64,000 bases of DNA from Entomortierella parvispora (Eukaryota > Mortierellomycota > Mortierellomycetes > Mortierellales > Mortierellaceae), in assembly GCA_963573315.1 (NCBI GenBank), contig OY752151.1:1488001-1552000 (forward strand), read 5' to 3'. Under the pieces are notes generated by a model. It had not been told where the DNA came from and searched no databases. It was given only the letters and a program-made list of their open reading frames with translations. A program made the translations under genes and the position numbers. This document shows positions 22,822 through 33,935 of the stretch, one piece after another. Each line of letters opens with the position of its first letter. Positions within the stretch are counted from its first letter, which is position 1.

Positions 22822-23316
22822 TTAGGAATGGTCATCTAGTATCACGATGGTATCTTGGCCATAAGTTATAACTACTTTGTCAAGGGGGATAGGTTGACCA
22901 TCTTTCTGTATCTTTGCAACTTTGCTGCCTACCAGTCCAAAATTAACTACAATCGTATATCTGAATTGTGAAAAGTCTATGTCGGCTACATAATTCGTCC
23001 ATGCACCATATGGGAAGAGGAGTCCCCAGTACAACTGCGTAAATTCTTCTTCTTCTACGGAAACATCATCAGCAGAGCTCATGATAAGCTTTATGGAGCC
23101 TTTATAACTCCCGCTGGAGAATCCGAAGTTTCGTGTGGTCTTGAGGATAAAAATCTTCATGGGAAAGAGCTTCTTGCAGGTTGGTAGGGTCTTGCAGGTT
23201 GGTAGGGTCTTGCAGGTTGGTGGGGTCTTGCAGGTTGGTGGGATCTTGCAGGTTGGTGGGAATAGGAGGGTAAGGCAGAGGAAAAAGACTCTTTGAAAGA
23301 AAGGAAAAAGGCACAT
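22822..23316 (-). CDS. Small ORF with PTCK repeats, unknown function (164 aa)
   Basis: I do not recognise this protein. The open frame from 23316 has a hydrophobic start (MCLFPFFQRVFFLCLTLLFP) followed by about five PTCKT-type repeats encoded by an 18-bp minisatellite. The remaining ~114 residues, from an internal ATG at 23160 (MKIFILKTTRNFGFSSGSYK), look like an ordered globular domain (FTQLYWGLLFPYGAW, DFSQFRYTIVVNFGLVGSK). Either the whole frame is a secreted or membrane protein with an expanded repeat, or translation begins at 23160. No neighbouring gene gives a functional hint. Confidence 0.4.
   Translation of the reverse strand: MCLFPFFQRVFFLCLTLLFPPTCKIPPTCKTPPTCKTLPTCKTLPTCKKLFPMKIFILKTTRNFGFSSGSYKGSIKLIMSSADDVSVEEEEFTQLYWGLLFPYGAWTNYVADIDFSQFRYTIVVNFGLVGSKVAKIQKDGQPIPLDKVVITYGQDTIVILDDHS
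23174..23260. repeat. 18-bp minisatellite, about five copies
   Basis: The unit TTGCAGGTTGGTAGGGTC is repeated head to tail with single-base variation. On the minus strand it is in frame with the ORF and encodes PTCKTL/PTCKTP. Confidence 0.92.
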
Positions 23317-23982
23317 CTCATGGATTGTTATTTAAGCTGTGTTGTGCGCTGTGTTGTGCACTGTGTTGCTCTCTGTCGCGTAGACGCAACTTTATTCAGT
23401 TGAAATTCCCAGTGCCAATGCTTGTGCTCACATGACGAAGAGCGACACTTCTCACAGCTTCGCGTAGAATGAGAGCAATGGAACTGGCGTGCTGTAGACG
23501 AATGACAGTGATGCTGAGAGGGGGGATGGAAGGTGTGGAGGTGGAGATGGAAGAGAAAGGAGGTAAGAGAGAGAGGACGGCCATATCGTTGCCAATCATT
23601 GAAGTATCCCACAGTGAGGGCACAATACCTTACACTAATGTCGTCCGTCGCGCTTTTTCTTTCATGCAACGACGTGTTTTCTCTCCTGATTTTCCTCTCG
23701 CGTCTCACACACACACACTTTTGAATGTATTCCCACGCGCTTTGTTTGCAGCCAAGGCTGAACCTAGCCATGGGTCCAAACTCGACCCATGTGCATGATT
23801 CTGTTGACCATGAATCGCATGACCTCGCTGCAATCACCTTGTGTTCCCCAAAAAGCAGACCATTGCCACAAGATGGTCGACTTCGCCCTTCCCTTCTTTT
23901 TTTTCCCACACAAACAAGAGTGTTCAACTCTTTCGACTTTTTCTTTTGGTAAACAATACTATTGTTTATTTTTTTTTTCCAT

Positions 23983-24180
23983 CGGCCGCTCCCGACCGGG
24001 TCCACAAGAGCACGCAATCGCCGCGACAAGGGAAGCAAACACGCACTGGTCAACACCCATGTCAACTGAAAAGCATCAATAGAATTCCAGTTGACATGGG
24101 TGTTGGCCAGAGTGAAGCAGTAACCGAAAGCTTTGGAGCGCACAGATAGGGACGCCGGCGGCGGCGGCGGCGGCAGCTGG
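23983..24180. repeat. Left arm of GC-rich inverted repeat with (CGG)n
   Basis: GGCCGCTCCCGACCGGGTCC at 23986-24005 and the CGCACAGATAGGGACGCCGG plus (CGG)n block at 24138-24172 are inverted copies of 24440-24535. In this arm the two blocks are separated by an extra ~100 bp that includes the hairpin. Confidence 0.75.
24044..24110. repeat. Perfect-stem hairpin (about 24-bp arms)
   Basis: CTGGTCAACACCCATGTCAA at the left and TTGACATGGGTGTTGGCCAG at the right form inverted arms of about 24 bp with one mismatch around a ~14-nt loop (AAGCATCAATAGA). Confidence 0.85.
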
Positions 24181-24439
24181 AACCAAGTGGAAAGCATCAG
24201 ATGCGCTGACTGACTTTGGACTGGTCAATGGGCCTCGTTGGCGGGGGGGAGGGAGGGTATACCGCAGGGAAGGGTATCTCAAAGTGAAGGACAGAAGGAG
24301 ATCTTGATGTTGTCGGAAGAAAACTCTGCTATCAACTACACTCTACTCGGGCATACGTTCTCGCACTATCCCTGGCCCCCCACCGTCAAGAGGCCACAAC
24401 AGACTCGACCACTACAAGGTCAGTCAGCGCCTATTCCAC

Positions 24440-24535
24440 TACACTGCCGCCGCCGCCGCCGCCGGCGTCCCACCTGTGCGCTTCAACGTTCGCGGCACTT
24501 GCGTGCTGTGGTGGACCCGGCCGGGAGCGGCCAAC
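24440..24535. repeat. Right arm of GC-rich inverted repeat with (CCG)n
   Basis: (CCG)n followed by GGCGTCCCACCTGTGCG and GGACCCGGCCGGGAGCGGCC. It is the inverse of the left arm without the hairpin insertion. Confidence 0.75.
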
Positions 24536-25394
24536 GGATGGAGGTCACCACCTCCCAAAGCTACACTGTCAGGGTTCGGCAGAGGCCGTGGCCATCGGCT
24601 GACAGTATACAAGGCAGAAAGGGTCTTGAAGGAAAGGAAATGGGTCGCGGCAGGTAGAGAAGGGGCTGCTCGGGCTCCCTAAAACTTGGCGACGGAGGGC
24701 GAACCTTTTCTTCTTGCAACACCTTGGGCTGGCTTCACTTGACGGACCAAATTTGGGGACTTGTCGTCAGGAGGGGGAGGAGTGAAGTGGCCGCTCTGGA
24801 GAGGTGGAGGGAAGAGGGTTATGAGATGTGCATGGTGATAGATAGTGAAGAAGAAAAGAAGAAAAGAAAAAGAAAGAGAGAGAAGGAGAGGGGGGTAAAT
24901 ATAGGCGACGACGAGCAGGGGGTGAGAAAACGCACGGATGCGCCGTAGTAGATGCATGGAGGTACCTTCCGGTGACGGTATTCTCGCGCCCAATGTGCTG
25001 CTCCCTCGCATCAACGGCCCGCTCCCGAGCGGTGCGAGCGAAGAACAGACGGAGGACGGAGGATGGATTGGGTCCCTCGCGCACAATCGAGGACGGGATT
25101 GCATTCACCATCCATCCATCCATCCATCCATTCACTCTTGTCGACCTTGGACTAGTGCAAGGGCCTCTCTCTCTATCCTCTCTCCTTCTCCTCCACCGTT
25201 CCCACTCTCTCTCCTCCCAGGACTCGTTTCCCAGGTACCCCTCACCTTCCGCCCCGCCTAGATCTCGTCCCAGATCCCATAGACATCTCACAACTCACCA
25301 TTCGCGATTCTTTTGTTCAATCCCCTCCTTCTCTAGAAGCAGGCCTCCCCCCCTCCCCCCCCTCTCTCTCTCACTCCCCAACAACTATAGAGAA

Positions 25395-27504
25395 ATGATG
25401 AATGTCCACAGATTGGCCGCCGTTGGCTCAAAGCACACCGCCATGGCTGCTTCCTCCATCCGTGCCACCCAATACCGTGCTATGGCTCAGGTACCATTGA
25501 ATGAATGACCTCAGTATTATTATTTATTTTTTCTTTCTCGACATGCATGAATGATATTAACAAGGCTAGCATTTACATTCCCATTCCCTGTAGAGATTCA
25601 ACACCACCGACGCCAAAAAGTCTGTCGCCGAGGCCGCTGCCACGCCAGTAGTAAAGTCAGGACTTCGCTTCAGGACCAAGGCCTTGATCACTTTGACATT
25701 GATCGGAGCCGGTGTTGCAGGCGTGGTCAAGCACTCGTTCGATGACGAGGAATTCCGCTCGCTCTTGGAGAACAACATTCCTCATTTCGCCCACTCGATG
25801 GAGAAGCTGGAGCAGATCAAGGACAATGAGGATCTCGAGAAGGTCCTCGCCGGCGCTTCCAAGGCTTCCGAGAAGGTGGTCGAGTTGAGCAAGACTGCTT
25901 ATAGATCGGCCTCGGATTTGATCAATGGCACCACCACCCCTGCTCCCGTCAAGAAGGAATCTACCCCTGTCAATGCTGCTGCTAGCCAGTTGGCCAAGAA
26001 GGTCCAAGAGTTGGAGCAGCCTCGCCCTGCTGTCCCTGCTGTCCGTGCAGAGTACATCCCCTCGGAGGTCCCTACACCCGTTTTCCTCGGTGCTGCCGCT
26101 CCTGGAAGCGCCCCCAAGGTCAAGGAGTCGGCTGTGGAGAAGGTGAAGGAGACTGCTGCCAAGGTCGAGACCAAGGTTGCGGCCAAGGTTGAGGAGGCCA
26201 AGGAGAAGGTTGTGGAGATCAAGGAAAAGATTCAGGACAAGGTCGCAGAGAAGAAGGCTGAGCTTGTTGAGGCCGTTCCTGAGCCACCCAAGAAGTTGAT
26301 CAAGGTCGCCCCCATTGTCTCGGAGGAGCCCGTCATGGCTGATCTCAACAAGACCTTGCACCAATTGGTCGAGATCTTGAACGAGTCTGGTATCCCCGAG
26401 CAGGGCCACCAGGTCTTTGAGAAGGCCAACGAGGAGCTGAAGAACTTGAGCGAGCGTGTCGAGGCCTTGAAGGTCGAGGGTGAGGCCCAGGCTGCGACGG
26501 TTATGGCCGAGTTGACGGAAAAGTACAACCAGCTCGTGAGCGAGAAGGAGCAGGATCATGAGGGTCAGGTCTCTCAGCTCAAGAAGGAGTTGGCCGAGAC
26601 CTATGAGCAGGAGAAGCGTGATGCGATCTTGCGCGAGCTTGAGATCCAGCAGGAGAAGTTGCGTCAGGAGCAAAAGCAAGAGTTGCAAAACTATGCCATG
26701 GACATGCAGCGTCGTTGGGCGCGTGAGGTCCGTGCTCGTGTCGAGAACGAGCGTGGTGGACGTTTGGCCCGTTTGGACCAGATCAACTTGCGCTTGAAGA
26801 CTTTGGAGCGTCAGGGTGCCGATAACGCAGAGTTCTTGGACCAGTCGGCCCGCACACATCAGCTTTGGTGCGGTATCAAGGCTTTGGAGAAGACCTACTT
26901 GTCTGGAGAACGTCGTCCTTTTGACCGTGAGTTGGCTCGCTTGAAGCGTTTGGCAGAGGAGGAGAAGGACGCCGAGGTGTTGAAGGCTGTGTTGGCCTCT
27001 GTTCCCGAGTCTGTCGCTACCGAGGGTGTGGACTCTGTCCCAGAGTTGATGGACCGATTCGAGTATGTGGCTGACAAGGTTCGTCAGGCCAGCTTGGTTC
27101 CTGAGAACGGTGGTGTCTTGGCTCACGGAATGAGCGTGGTGTTGTCAAAGTTGATGTTCAAGAAGCACGGCTTGGTTCCCGGAAACGATGTGGAGGCTAT
27201 CTTGGCCCGCACGGAATACTACTTGTTGGAGAGCGATCTGGAGCAGGCTGTCCGTGAATTGAACCAGCTCAAGGGCTGGGGCAAGCGTCTTGCTAAGGAC
27301 TGGATTGTTGCTGCTCGCAGGAGAGTGGAGGTTGGACAAGCCATTGACGTAAGTGCCCGTTTTTATTGTGTTTACATCTCGAAGGAGGGAGAAATACTTG
27401 GAGCGAAATACTGACATCTTTTGCGCGCTCTCTCATATGTTTTCTGGATGTTTTTCTAGGTCATCAATACCCATGCCAACCTTGTCAGCTTGACTCTCGC
27501 ATAA
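25395..27504 (+). CDS. MIC60: MIC60/mitofilin, core subunit of MICOS (631 aa)
   Basis: Inner mitochondrial membrane protein that shapes crista junctions and links inner and outer membranes. Exons 25395-25490, 25594-27348, 27460-27504 (1896 nt). The N-terminus MMNVHRLAAVGSKHTAMAAS is a typical basic, Ser/Ala-rich presequence, and exon 1 ends just after it. One membrane helix lies at about 61-78 (ALITLTLIGAGVAGVV). An Ala/Lys-rich region and a long coiled coil follow (about 210-390, e.g. QKYEQ-like heptads in AETYEQEKRDAILRELEIQQ). The conserved mitofilin signature is at the C-terminus (ARTHQLWCGIKALEKTYLSG, LNQLKGWGKRLAKDWIVAAR, RRVEVGQAIDVINTHANLVS). The 15-codon last exon completes the signature. 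A 489-codon open frame on the opposite strand is a compositional shadow. Confidence 0.95.
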
Positions 27505-27857
27505 ACTGCATTTCTTTATCTCATCCACCATCACCACCACCACCCTCCTCCCGTCATTTTGCTTATCTTCTCTTTCTCTCTCTCTCTCATCCCTCTCACA
27601 CACGCCCGCATGCACACACACTCCCTGCTCAAAAACTACATCCTATTTTCCTTCCTCGTATGACCAGTCTATTATTTTTTTTTCTTCGTCTTGGCCCTTT
27701 TTTACATCATCCAAACGCGTTTGTCATATTTTATTTTAGAGACAAATGAAAAAAAAAAAAGTTGAAAATGCAACTGTTCGAGTAAAACACAAACGCGTCC
27801 ATTGCAGATATTTCCTCGACGGCAAAACTCTTGACATGGCTCCTCCCGATTTTCACT
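27505..27857. other. Convergent 3' region between MIC60 and the Cys/His protein gene
   Basis: 353 bp between two stop codons on opposite strands. It contains T- and A-rich runs (27668-27680, 27746-27760) suitable for 3' ends. No gene seen. Confidence 0.4.
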
Positions 27858-28448
27858 TCATTTTCTAGGAACGAACCGTTTGAAACTCGCGGCATTGAAA
27901 TGGTTGTTGCAAATGAAGTCGCCGTTCTTTCGTCTTTCTTCTTCTGTGCAGGGGACTCTGCACTGTCGTGGGATATCACCTTTTTGTTTCACGGAGGCAC
28001 AACACATCACGGATTCGTTCAGAGGATTGTGTTTAAAGCAATAGTGGCCAAGGAAGACCCCTGTCGCGGGGTCATACACTGGTTCCGAGCCCTGGTGCCG
28101 ACAAGGATCCGTCCTAATTGGTCCGTCGCCACTGAATCCTTGACAGGGAGGACGCCTCTCTTCTTGGCTCACGTTCACTCTCGGCGCCAAAGCTGGATCT
28201 CCCACAGTACTTCCTGCTGTTGAGAAAGCAGGCGGCGTTCTTTCGGACGGAGATATTGGGCTTTGCGGACGATAAGCATACTGGGTATAATAGGTACCAT
28301 TGTGAATGTGGATGTTGGTGGTGGTGGTAGGAGAGACTGGCGAACTGTTCTCGTCTGAGAGCGAGGCTCTCTCAAAGCCCTCTGTCAAATGGTCAATGCT
28401 CGTTTCAGAGGTGTCGCTGGACCCGCTGAAAATGGGGTATTCCGTCAT
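27858..28448 (-). CDS. Small Cys/His-rich protein with two putative zinc modules (196 aa)
   Basis: The first ~100 residues are Ser/Thr/Pro-rich and probably disordered. The C-terminal half holds two related modules of the pattern C-x(n)-C-x(n)-C-x2/3-H: PPCQGFSGDGPIRTDPCRHQ ending GHYCFKHN, then CCASVKQKGDIPRQCRVPC ending ICNNHFN. This resembles small fungal zinc-binding modules of the type CxG...G..C...YCxxH, so zinc binding is inferred; function is unknown. The start at 28448 (MTEYPIFSGSSDTS) is chosen because A is at -3; an in-frame ATG at 28532 would add 28 residues (224 aa). Single exon. Confidence 0.6.
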   Translation of the reverse strand: MTEYPIFSGSSDTSETSIDHLTEGFERASLSDENSSPVSPTTTTNIHIHNGTYYTQYAYRPQSPISPSERTPPAFSTAGSTVGDPALAPRVNVSQEERRPPCQGFSGDGPIRTDPCRHQGSEPVYDPATGVFLGHYCFKHNPLNESVMCCASVKQKGDIPRQCRVPCTEEERRKNGDFICNNHFNAASFKRFVPRK

Positions 28449-28846
28449 CTTTTGAGACAAAACGGCGACACGGGAAGAACCATGTCGGTGAGAGGCCAAA
28501 AAAAGGGAATTTGAGAATACAAACTTTTTCATCTAGTTGGACAAAATGAAAGGTGGCAGAGGGAGAAAAATGGTAGTCTTACTCTTCCTTCAGTGAGAGC
28601 GATGGAGTGACCTAGGGATGAGGTGTTGTAGAGGAGGAGGAGGAAGGGAACAACGAAGAGAGTGGGTGTCTGAGGGCAAAGCTTTTGAAGGACTGTGCTG
28701 TGCAGCATGGTTCACGCATGATTTAAGGCGGTGACTGATGACCTTGTAGATTTGTGAATACAAACATCTTTGCTGTGGTTCTGACATCTTTGTGGAACTG
28801 GCCTGACGATTTTGAATGAAAAAAAACATCCGCCCTTGCCGAGTTT
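28449..28846. other. Intergenic region between the Cys/His gene and the SLX4 3' end
   Basis: A 79-codon minus-strand open frame (28590-28829) could be a 5' exon of the Cys/His gene, but no convincing join was found. Otherwise non-coding. Confidence 0.35.
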
Positions 28847-31800
28847 TTATTTAGCTGTTCGTTTCCTGCGTTTGTTGGCTTTGCCTGCACGCTTCTTCCT
28901 CCAGCTGCTTAGAAGCGAATGGGCAGGCGCAAAGCAGATGATGCCTTGCTTATCCAAGAACTGTCGAATCTGTGCTCGTGTGCATTGGATGTTGGCTCCT
29001 TGACACTCCTCCCAAAGACTCTCTAGATCCAAAGGCTGCAAAAAGCAAGAGGGTGAGTAAACAAAACAACAGAGGACAAGCCCATGTCAACAGTATTTCT
29101 TTGCACCGCTTACCTTGTACGTCAGGTATTGCTGCCGAAGGTGGGCTGTGCTTCTCAAAAACTCGCCAAGTTGACGTTCCAAATCCTCTAATCCAGCCAC
29201 CGTGGCCAAATCCAATTCTTGATCTGCAGGGTCATCTTGCTCTTCGCCATCTTCAGCATCCTTGTCATCATCTTCGTTCTCTTCGTCCTCTGCCTCCTCG
29301 TCGGTCATGAGGTCTAGCTCGGATCCTCCTTGGGAGAAAGACCTCTCACTAAAAAGAGAAAGGTTGTCGTCCTCATCATCCAGGATCTCCATCGGCTCCG
29401 TATCAGAGAGAATCACGCTCTCCACATCCAGACGCTGCACCGGGTCACTGCCGCCAATGTCAATTGCCGTTGGGACGGGTAATGTTTCTTCGAGACCGAT
29501 ACCCATGTTTCCATCGCTGTTGAGCTGATATGTCAATCCTGGGCTACCTTTTCGGGATGACCTTGCAGGTGAGCGCCGACTAAGGGAATCAGCTCTGTTG
29601 TCCATCTGCTCGTCTTCCCACGGATCATAGTAGTAATGATTCTCGTCATTCTGGTCCTGATCATGCTCGTAGACTTGATTGAAATCGTAGCCCATAGAGA
29701 CGTCATCATTAAGAGGTTCTGGAAAGTCACTGTTCATATTCCGGCGATCAGGAGGGGTCAAAGGTCCACCACCAATGTCGCTTGCAAGCTCAAAAATATC
29801 GTCCTCGTCGTCCATGAGATCGCGATAGTCGCCTCTTGACTCCAAGGTTGCAATCGCCTCTGCTGCAGCCTCTTCTCTCCTCTGTTCCTCACTAATGGCT
29901 TCACCAGCATCCGGGTTCAACTTGCTGAAGATTGCATTTAGCTGTTCAACCAAGGCGGGTTTACCAGACGGTTTCAACCCAAATGTCATGGCCAACACTT
30001 TCAAATGCGACAGCGACATCGTTTCATACCTTGGTCGTGTCCCCTGGGCCTTGAGGTTGGCCACGAGCTTCGCTGCTTTGGCCGTTAACGCCTCTGCTCT
30101 CAAAGTGGCTTGCTTCTTCCTCTTGGTAGGAGTCTGTGGAGGTGTTGGGTCGCCCCTGATGGCTAACGCGGCCACTATGGCGGCGTTGTCATCTTTTTTG
30201 GCCCGACCGCGTCTTCGACTAGGTGTGGAGGAGGCTGCAATCGCATTGCTCAAGGTCTGAGGCGAGATCGACATGTTCAATCGTTGAGAGAGTGCATTCG
30301 ATTCTCCTGGATAGAGCTCCTCATCTTGCAATATAGGGCTCATTGCCTCCGCTTCCTCCAAAACAGGGCTCATTCTATCCTCATTGACACCTCCGTTGTT
30401 GCTTTTTTCATGACCAGAAGCGACGATATTTGATCCTGAGGTAGGGGCGGGAATTCTTGTGGAAACCAGAGTAGCCGATGTCAACGATGCCAGTGTCGAT
30501 ACGCCTGCCGCTGCCTCTGCATGTTGTTGGCTCGTTCCCACAGGAGGGACGGAGAACCTTTTCAATAGTGGCAGTCCACGTAAGGGGTTGGCTTTTGATC
30601 GTTGCGGCAACTGTAGTTGCTGAGTTGGCGGAGTTGCGGGTGGTGATGGCGAGAGTGAAAGCCCATGCTGCCGTCTTTGGAAAGAGGGCAACTCAGGTCG
30701 GACTGGCATTTTCCCCTTGAACATATTCCTTGGGCGACTTGGAATCCTTGGCAGGGGCGGCTCGTCCAAGTCATCATCCAAATCTGACATCATGGGTGAC
30801 CTTACATCAGACTCAAATCCTGGGTCACGGCCCTGTCGATTCAGGTCCCTCCCTGATTCCTCATAATCAAAACTAAACCGCCTTGCCTTGCCTGCTCGCT
30901 TAGGTGTTGTTACCCACGGAGACGCTGAGGGATCATTGTGATCGTTACTCTTTGATAGTGCTGCTGGGGGTGGTGAAATGGGCCTTGGAGGTGTCGATGA
31001 CTGAGTAGCAGTGGTATAATATCCCAGCTTTGCGAAATCCAAGGGCGGAGGAAGCTGTACCGGTGAAGAAAAACTTGTGGAAGTCTGCTGAAGTTGACTG
31101 AGGTGAGCGCCTAGAGAGCCGGGTGTTCTACTAAGATCGGTCGGACTGGCGTGCTCAGTGTTTTCGATACCGGTACTTTTTTGGCTATGAGATCCAATAA
31201 ACGACAAGGAGACAGGCGGTGAAGACGCGACGCGTATTGTATCTTGAAAATTGTCGTCATTTCCTGCCGCATCATCACCTTTGCGGTCACTGTCGTCGAC
31301 TTGGTTAAGCTCAAAGGAAAAGTCTGGTCGATATCCATCATCGTCCAAAAAGGCCGCGCTATAGTCCTCATGGTTGTTGTTGTCGTCCTCGCTATAGTTA
31401 TCGTGGATTTGATGATTGTTTTCCAGCGAGATGTCGGTGATCAGCTCAGCCCTTTCTTCAAGCCTGTTGTTCTGGATTTTGGAGTAGCGAAGGAGCGGTG
31501 ACGAGGATGGATGGTACCCGTCTTTAATGATCTCTTCCTCCAGCTCCTGGCTCAAACCAAGGATGTTGCTATTGTCTGCTGCAATCAGATCCATGGGTAC
31601 AGGCGATTTCATTCTAGACGTTATCGGGCGACGTTTCAAAGATTGCAGGATCTATCAGAGACAAGATTAAACATTGAGGAACATCAACAGGTCAGAAATG
31701 ATCTCGGGTTATTGTACGTTATTAGAGAACAATTGCTACCTTGTGATATGCCACTCTTTTTGCTTCTTGGATCGTACGCTCCATATCTGTCAGATGGCTT

Positions 31801-33479
31801 GTGATCTCCTTCTGTAGGGAAATTGCAAAATCTCGATCCAAGGCTTTAGATTGATCCTTGAACGAAATCCTGCGTGCTCTAGGAGCAGACCAAATCGGGG
31901 ATGAGAACGTGGACTTTGTTGATAAGAAAAATTGAATAAATAGGGTCTTGCGTTAACTCAACAATGACCATTAGGGAAGGGTTTATTAGTTTATTGTATT
32001 CTACATTACCTTGTCATCGTTCCCTTTGAATGAAAAAGGATCTGCCTGCGAAATCGTCGTGTCCTCTTTCCCGAAGAGAACCGGAGAGTTTGACTGAGGT
32101 TGGGTATCGGCGGTGGAGTTGCTTTTATCTCGATGGAGATACTGAGCCATAAAGCGGGTGACATACTGATCTCTGCTCGTCATCGCTAGAGAAGAAGATT
32201 GTGGCTGTTGTAGATCCTGATTGTCATTTAAATCAGAATGACTTGCGCCACCCTCAGTCTGGTTGGAATCCAGGTCCAGCCTGTCAATCCTGTGTTCGTC
32301 ATTGAAACGAGAAAGATCCCACAAAGTTGCCTTTGTTGATCCTGTATCCGTCTCTGAAGACTGCGATAAACTAATCTCCAGATCAGCCTTTGTGGTTCTC
32401 GCAAATCGGGAAGGTGGCCAGGGTGGAGTCTTTTTTGTAAACTCATCGGATGTTGCCCTGTTCCGTTTTAATTCCTCTGGAAACAACAGCGCGCTGACAT
32501 TGGCCTGAATCAGATGTTGGACTTCTGCCAGGGGCAAGACAGTTGTCTCGTTCTTCTCTTGCTCTGTTACTTTCCGGCGACCTTTGCCCTTTCGACCATT
32601 GAGAGGTGCCATTGACCAGGAGGTTCGAGTCGTCGCCGATCCGTCTTCCAAATGATCCATGGACCTGGAGATAGCCAGGGCAAGTTGTAGACTATCATCC
32701 TCCTGATCGTCATGTAGTCGCTGCATCCTGTTGAGGCGCTCTTCTTCTTTCAGTGCGGAAATGGGTATGTTGACAGTTGTGACGATGGCGTCTGAAGTGA
32801 AATTGTCGTCTGGGGTGTCTGTCAAGGAAACAATCTGCTGGTGTACGGTCTCTGTGGATTTAAATTTTTTGGGTCTCTTGGAAGGTGTTCGGGGTGGTTT
32901 ATGCGAAGGTAGCTCCTGCGAAGAGTCCGGTATCCGATCTGAATCGTCGTTGATGATAATAGGAGCTGTGGGACTGGGCACAGCAGCGACTGGAGGGGAT
33001 ATGCTGGGGGGTTCTTCCTGCCTTGAAGGGGCGGAATCAGCAGACTTTGGAATCGCATTCTTTGAGATGGCACGTTTCAGGGACAATGCTGATCCGGTCC
33101 TTTGTAGACCCTTGGAGGAGGAGGAGGGAGTGGTGGAGGAGGTGGAGGAGGTGGCGGTGGAGACGGTGGAGGCGGTGGAGGCGGTGACAGAGGTGGCTAC
33201 ACTGCTCTTGACATTGCCAGACTGTGTTTCTGCAAGCGGCAGAATTGGGTTGAGTGGCTTTTTCTTTGCAGACCACGACGAGGTCAAAGGAGGAATGGTG
33301 GCGGAGGAGGTCAAAGACGATTTCCGGGGGCTGAGGAGCGAAGTGGCCAGGGGACGGGGTCTTTTGAGCGAGGGCCGAGGGAGGTCTGGTCTCCTTCGGA
33401 CGGGGTGCGGGCTGACAGGCTCAAAGTCGTCGTCGTCGTTGCTGTTGCAGCCGTCGCCAATGGCTGTCCCGCCGTGCAT
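28847..33479 (-). CDS. SLX4: SLX4, scaffold subunit of structure-specific endonuclease (1456 aa)
   Basis: SLX4 activates the SLX1 nuclease and scaffolds DNA-repair nucleases at branched DNA and Holliday junctions. Exons on the minus strand: 33479-32010, 31913-31740, 31651-29114, 29035-28847, all phase 0; sum 1457 codons. Most of the protein is low-complexity Ser/Pro/Asp. Conserved islands are DDSLQLALAISRSM (about 263-278); the SAP-like SLX4 motif (about 1085-1125: YETMSLSHLKVLAMTFGLKP, then SGKPALVEQLNAIFSKL); and the C-terminal conserved domain that binds SLX1 (PLDLESLWEECQGANIQCTR, then RQFLDKQGIICF), split exactly by the last intron. An ATG at 33764 would add 95 residues of Arg/Glu repeats and is unlikely. 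The protein is much longer than the ascomycete proteins I know (about 700-900 aa). It shares a divergent promoter with the TPX2-domain gene. Confidence 0.85.
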
Positions 33480-33935
33480 GGCGAATGAGTGGGAGAATGA
33501 ATGAATGAAGGCGGGTGTGAAGGGAAGGAATGTGGCAGGAGAGAAGGAAGAGGAGTGCAGAGTGTGAAGAGCGACAGAAACGAGAAAGAGAGAGAAAAAG
33601 CACGTGACTTCTCTTTTTTGTTCCTCTTTTTTCTTCCCTCTCTTTTCTGTCGCGTTTTCCTGGTCCCTCTCTCTCTTCAATGCATCCATTCGTCCATTCT
33701 TTCTCTCTTCAGGACACGATTCTCTCCTTCTCTCTTTCCTTTTCTCTCTCTCTCGCTCTGCCATTCATTCCCTTGATTAGCTCGACTTGCTCGCTGTCGT
33801 CGTAATCCTCCATTCATCAAAGCACCAGACTGACCTCTGCAAAAAACACGCGCGTTTTTATTCCTCAAAACAAACACACATTTCCCCCCCTCTCTTTCTT
33901 TTTTTTTTCTTTGCCCATTGCCGCTGCTGAGCCCA
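33480..33935. promoter_or_regulatory. Bidirectional promoter of SLX4 and TPX2-domain gene
   Basis: 456 bp between divergent start codons, rich in TCTCTC on the plus strand (33600-33760, 33880-33910). No TATA box is seen. Confidence 0.5.

Larger units (their letters stand above)
23317..25394. other. 2.1-kb gene-poor region upstream of MIC60
   Basis: Contains GC-rich inverted repeats and a hairpin (listed separately), CCATCCATCC repeats near 25105-25130 and a CT-rich MIC60 promoter at about 25150-25390. A minus-strand open frame (23328-24197, 289 codons) runs through the hairpin and the GCC repeats, has biased composition, and is not supported as a gene. Confidence 0.45.

Noticed and set aside
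23328-24197. 289-codon minus-strand frame
   Set aside because: Runs through the hairpin and CGG repeats, with biased composition (poly-Pro start, QRATQCTTQRTT end).
25657-27126. 489-codon open frame opposite MIC60
   Set aside because: Leu/Asp-rich shadow caused by codon bias of the highly biased MIC60 coding strand; no domain, and the MIC60 signature on the plus strand is unambiguous.
32731-33504. 257-codon plus-strand frame rich in EEV/GGG inside SLX4
   Set aside because: Low-complexity complement of the Ser/Thr repeats of SLX4 exon 1.
33480-33764. N-terminal extension of SLX4 to the ATG at 33764
   Set aside because: The extra 95 residues are Arg/Glu repeats from a CT-rich promoter; the ATG at 33479 starts normal sequence.
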